This document shows positions 62,641 to 64,000 of a stretch of DNA of 64,000 nt, piece by piece (position 1 is the stretch's first letter; every line of letters starts with the position of its first letter). Location of the stretch: assembly GCF_014196615.1 (NCBI RefSeq), contig NZ_JACIDY010000002.1:310001-374000 (forward strand), written 5' to 3'. Both the position numbers and the translations under genes were made by a program. Below the pieces are notes generated by a model that ran no database searches, was not told the DNA's origin, and worked only from the letters and a program-made list of their open reading frames with translations. Source of the stretch: Novosphingobium fluoreni (GTDB lineage Bacteria; Pseudomonadota; Alphaproteobacteria; Sphingomonadales; Sphingomonadaceae).

Positions 62641-63537
62641 TCACCCCGCCCGTAGTTCGTCGGCGAGCATGCGGAATTCGTCGGAGCGGGGCGAGTTACG
62701 GCGCCATACCAGGGCGATTTCGCGATTGGCGTTGGGTGAGTGGAGCGGTTTGGCCACCACGTTGGTGCCGTTCAGGATGCCGGCGTCCAGCGCCATTTCG
62801 GGCAGCATCGTCAGGCCCAGGCCATTGTCCACCATTTGCACCAGCGTGTGGAGCGAGGTGCCGATCATGGTGGCCGAGGCGCGAAGTTCGGGGCGGTTGC
62901 AGGCAGCCAGCGCGTGGTCCTTCAGGCAGTGCCCGTCTTCCAGCATCAGCAGGCGATGCTCGTCGATCAGTTCCGGATCGATTTCCGCCGGGATGTTGCG
63001 CGGATCGTCCTTGGGAAACGCCACGAAGAACGCGTCCAGCTCGATCGTCTCCTTCTCCACTTCGCCGGTGGCGTAGGGCAGGGCGAGGAGGACGCAATCG
63101 GCGCGGCCATGGTGCAGCGATTCGATAGCGGCGGCGCTGGGCTCCTCGCGCAGGAACAGCTTCAGGTTCGGGCGTTCGCGCCGCAGGCGCGGCAGCATGC
63201 GGGGCAGCAAGAACGGTGCGATCGTGGGGATCACGCTCATGCGCAGTTCACCGGCCAGAGGCTTGCCGCTGGATTGAATGAGATCGGAAAGTTCTTCCGT
63301 CTCACGCAGGATGCGATGGGCCTTTTCGACCACGGCATTGCCCAGCGGCGTGAACCGGACCGCGCGCTTGGTGCGCTCGACCAAGGTGACGCCCAGCAGC
63401 GCCTCCAGATCGCGCAGCCCGGCCGACAGCGTGGATTGCGAGACGAAGCTGGCGTCCGCGGCGCGGCCGAAATGGCCATGCTCGTGCAAGGCGACGAGGT
63501 ATTGGAGCTGCTTGAGCGTGGGCTGATGAATGGTCAC
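62641..63537 (-). CDS. oxyR: OxyR-type LysR regulator of peroxide response
   Basis: A 298-residue LysR-family activator. The N-terminal winged helix reads LKQLQYLVALHEHGHFGRAAD ... QSTLSAGLRDLEALLG. In the sensor domain EDGHCLKDHALAAC has Cys204 and Cys213, nine residues apart, exactly the redox pair of OxyR (Cys199/Cys208 in E. coli) that forms a disulfide with H2O2. The start is GTG 63537, directly before the conserved N-terminus. It follows the ribonuclease D gene on the same strand by 72 bases; no katG or ahpC lies in the window. Confidence 0.92.
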   Translation of the reverse strand: MTIHQPTLKQLQYLVALHEHGHFGRAADASFVSQSTLSAGLRDLEALLGVTLVERTKRAVRFTPLGNAVVEKAHRILRETEELSDLIQSSGKPLAGELRMSVIPTIAPFLLPRMLPRLRRERPNLKLFLREEPSAAAIESLHHGRADCVLLALPYATGEVEKETIELDAFFVAFPKDDPRNIPAEIDPELIDEHRLLMLEDGHCLKDHALAACNRPELRASATMIGTSLHTLVQMVDNGLGLTMLPEMALDAGILNGTNVVAKPLHSPNANREIALVWRRNSPRSDEFRMLADELRAG

Positions 63538-63609
63538 GGCGGCAGGCTATGCACTCAGCGCTGCATCGCGCCAAGTGGACATTCGGTCCTAAGGCGATGG
63601 GGCTTGGGT

Positions 63610-64000
63610 TCAGTCAGCCGGATCGGCGTTCTGCTCGGCCTCTGCCACAACGGCGTCGTCGACGTGAGTCATCTTGAGCCGGCCGTCGACAACCGCGAAA
63701 GCCAGCTTGCCCTCCACCAGATCGAGCGCGTCCTTGCCAAAGGTTTTGAAACGCCAGCCTTCCAGCATCGCCAGATCCTTGCGCACGCCGGCTGCCAGCA
63801 GTTCCAGCTCTTCGCTGCGGGCGAGCAAGCGAGAAGCCACGTCGATTTCACGCGCGCGGATTTTCAGCAGCAGCTTGAGAAGATCCGCCACCAGCGAGCC
63901 TTCCTTGCCCAGCGGCGCACCACGCGGTGTGCGCGAGGGGAGTTCTTCGTCCGGCAACGGCTGGGAATCGGCGATCGCCTGCATCAGTCGCTTGCCGATT
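63610..64000 (-). CDS. rnd: Ribonuclease D, C-terminal end (partial)
   Basis: The last ~130 codons of a gene whose start lies beyond the right edge. The segment IGKRLMQAIADSQPLPDEELPS followed by LVADLLKLLLKIRAREIDVASRLLARSEELELLA and LEGWRFKTFGKDALDLVEGKLAF is the C-terminal HRDC-like half of ribonuclease D, a 3'-5' exonuclease that trims tRNA and other stable RNA. The catalytic DEDD domain is outside the window. The last ~20 residues are acidic and variable. Confidence 0.85.
   Translation of the reverse strand, partial: IGKRLMQAIADSQPLPDEELPSRTPRGAPLGKEGSLVADLLKLLLKIRAREIDVASRLLARSEELELLAAGVRKDLAMLEGWRFKTFGKDALDLVEGKLAFAVVDGRLKMTHVDDAVVAEAEQNADPAD

Noticed and set aside
1..64000. Mobile elements, CRISPR arrays, prophage or defence islands
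   Set aside because: No transposase, integrase, phage gene, regular spacer array or restriction system was found. HerA-like and EVE proteins occur in defence systems, but here they lack effector neighbours.

Overview
The window is a 64 kb stretch of GC-rich chromosome from an alphaproteobacterium, most likely a sphingomonad (Sphingomonas/Novosphingobium-type). The clues are a ChpT phosphotransferase, RpoH, an Oar-type TonB receptor with a carboxypeptidase-like N-terminal domain, a TauE-TIGR02186 pair, the crcB-rluC-HAD-ATP12 gene string, an EgtB/EgtD pair and an alphaproteobacterial Mla operon. Genes are tightly packed, often with 4-base ATGA or GTGA overlaps, and several start with GTG or TTG. 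I see no insertion sequence, prophage, CRISPR array or integration site. The high GC content produces many long antisense open frames, which were discarded.

Layout. 0-11 kb: the end of an M20 peptidase, a tiny one-helix ORF, guaA, an MFS permease, the cyoABCD ubiquinol oxidase operon, YqgE, then a leftward LD-transpeptidase - XdhC - MocA-like string. 11-21 kb: a PHA depolymerase, an MsbA-type ABC exporter, an M13 zinc peptidase, the egtB-egtD ergothioneine pair, a GT-C-like membrane protein and tRNA-Gln. 21-32 kb: YghU, a His-rich CDF exporter, a large TonB receptor, MtgA, a low-complexity exported protein, rpoH, rluD, a JAMM peptidase, chpT and an amidase. 32-38 kb: RNase P RNA, a membrane diguanylate cyclase, a metallophosphatase, a glyoxalase-type protein, and an NfrB-like glycosyltransferase coupled to an NfrA-C-terminus-like exported protein. 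38-47 kb: TauE, TIGR02186, a HerA-like ATPase, MATE, queE and valS. 47-54 kb: the mlaE-mlaF-mlaD-lipoprotein operon, then the leftward crcB-rluC-HAD-small membrane protein-atp12 operon. 54-64 kb: rpsU, FKBP, gatCAB, a 2OG oxygenase, an EVE protein, CsbD, a small tail-anchored protein, an LplT-like MFS, pgsA, oxyR and the end of rnd.

How the genes work together. Most of the window is housekeeping: translation (gatCAB, valS, rpsU, tRNA-Gln, rnpB, rluC/rluD), envelope maintenance (Mla, MtgA, LD-transpeptidase, amidase, PgsA) and stress control (RpoH, OxyR, ergothioneine, CsbD). The least described parts are the NfrAB-like two-gene cassette at 35.3-38.0 kb, the 26-codon ORF at 415-495 downstream of an inverted repeat, the Met/His-rich extension of CyoA, the repeat-tailed RluC and several coupled small membrane proteins. 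I found no clear evidence of a wholly new multi-gene system; the NfrAB-like cassette is the best candidate for follow-up.
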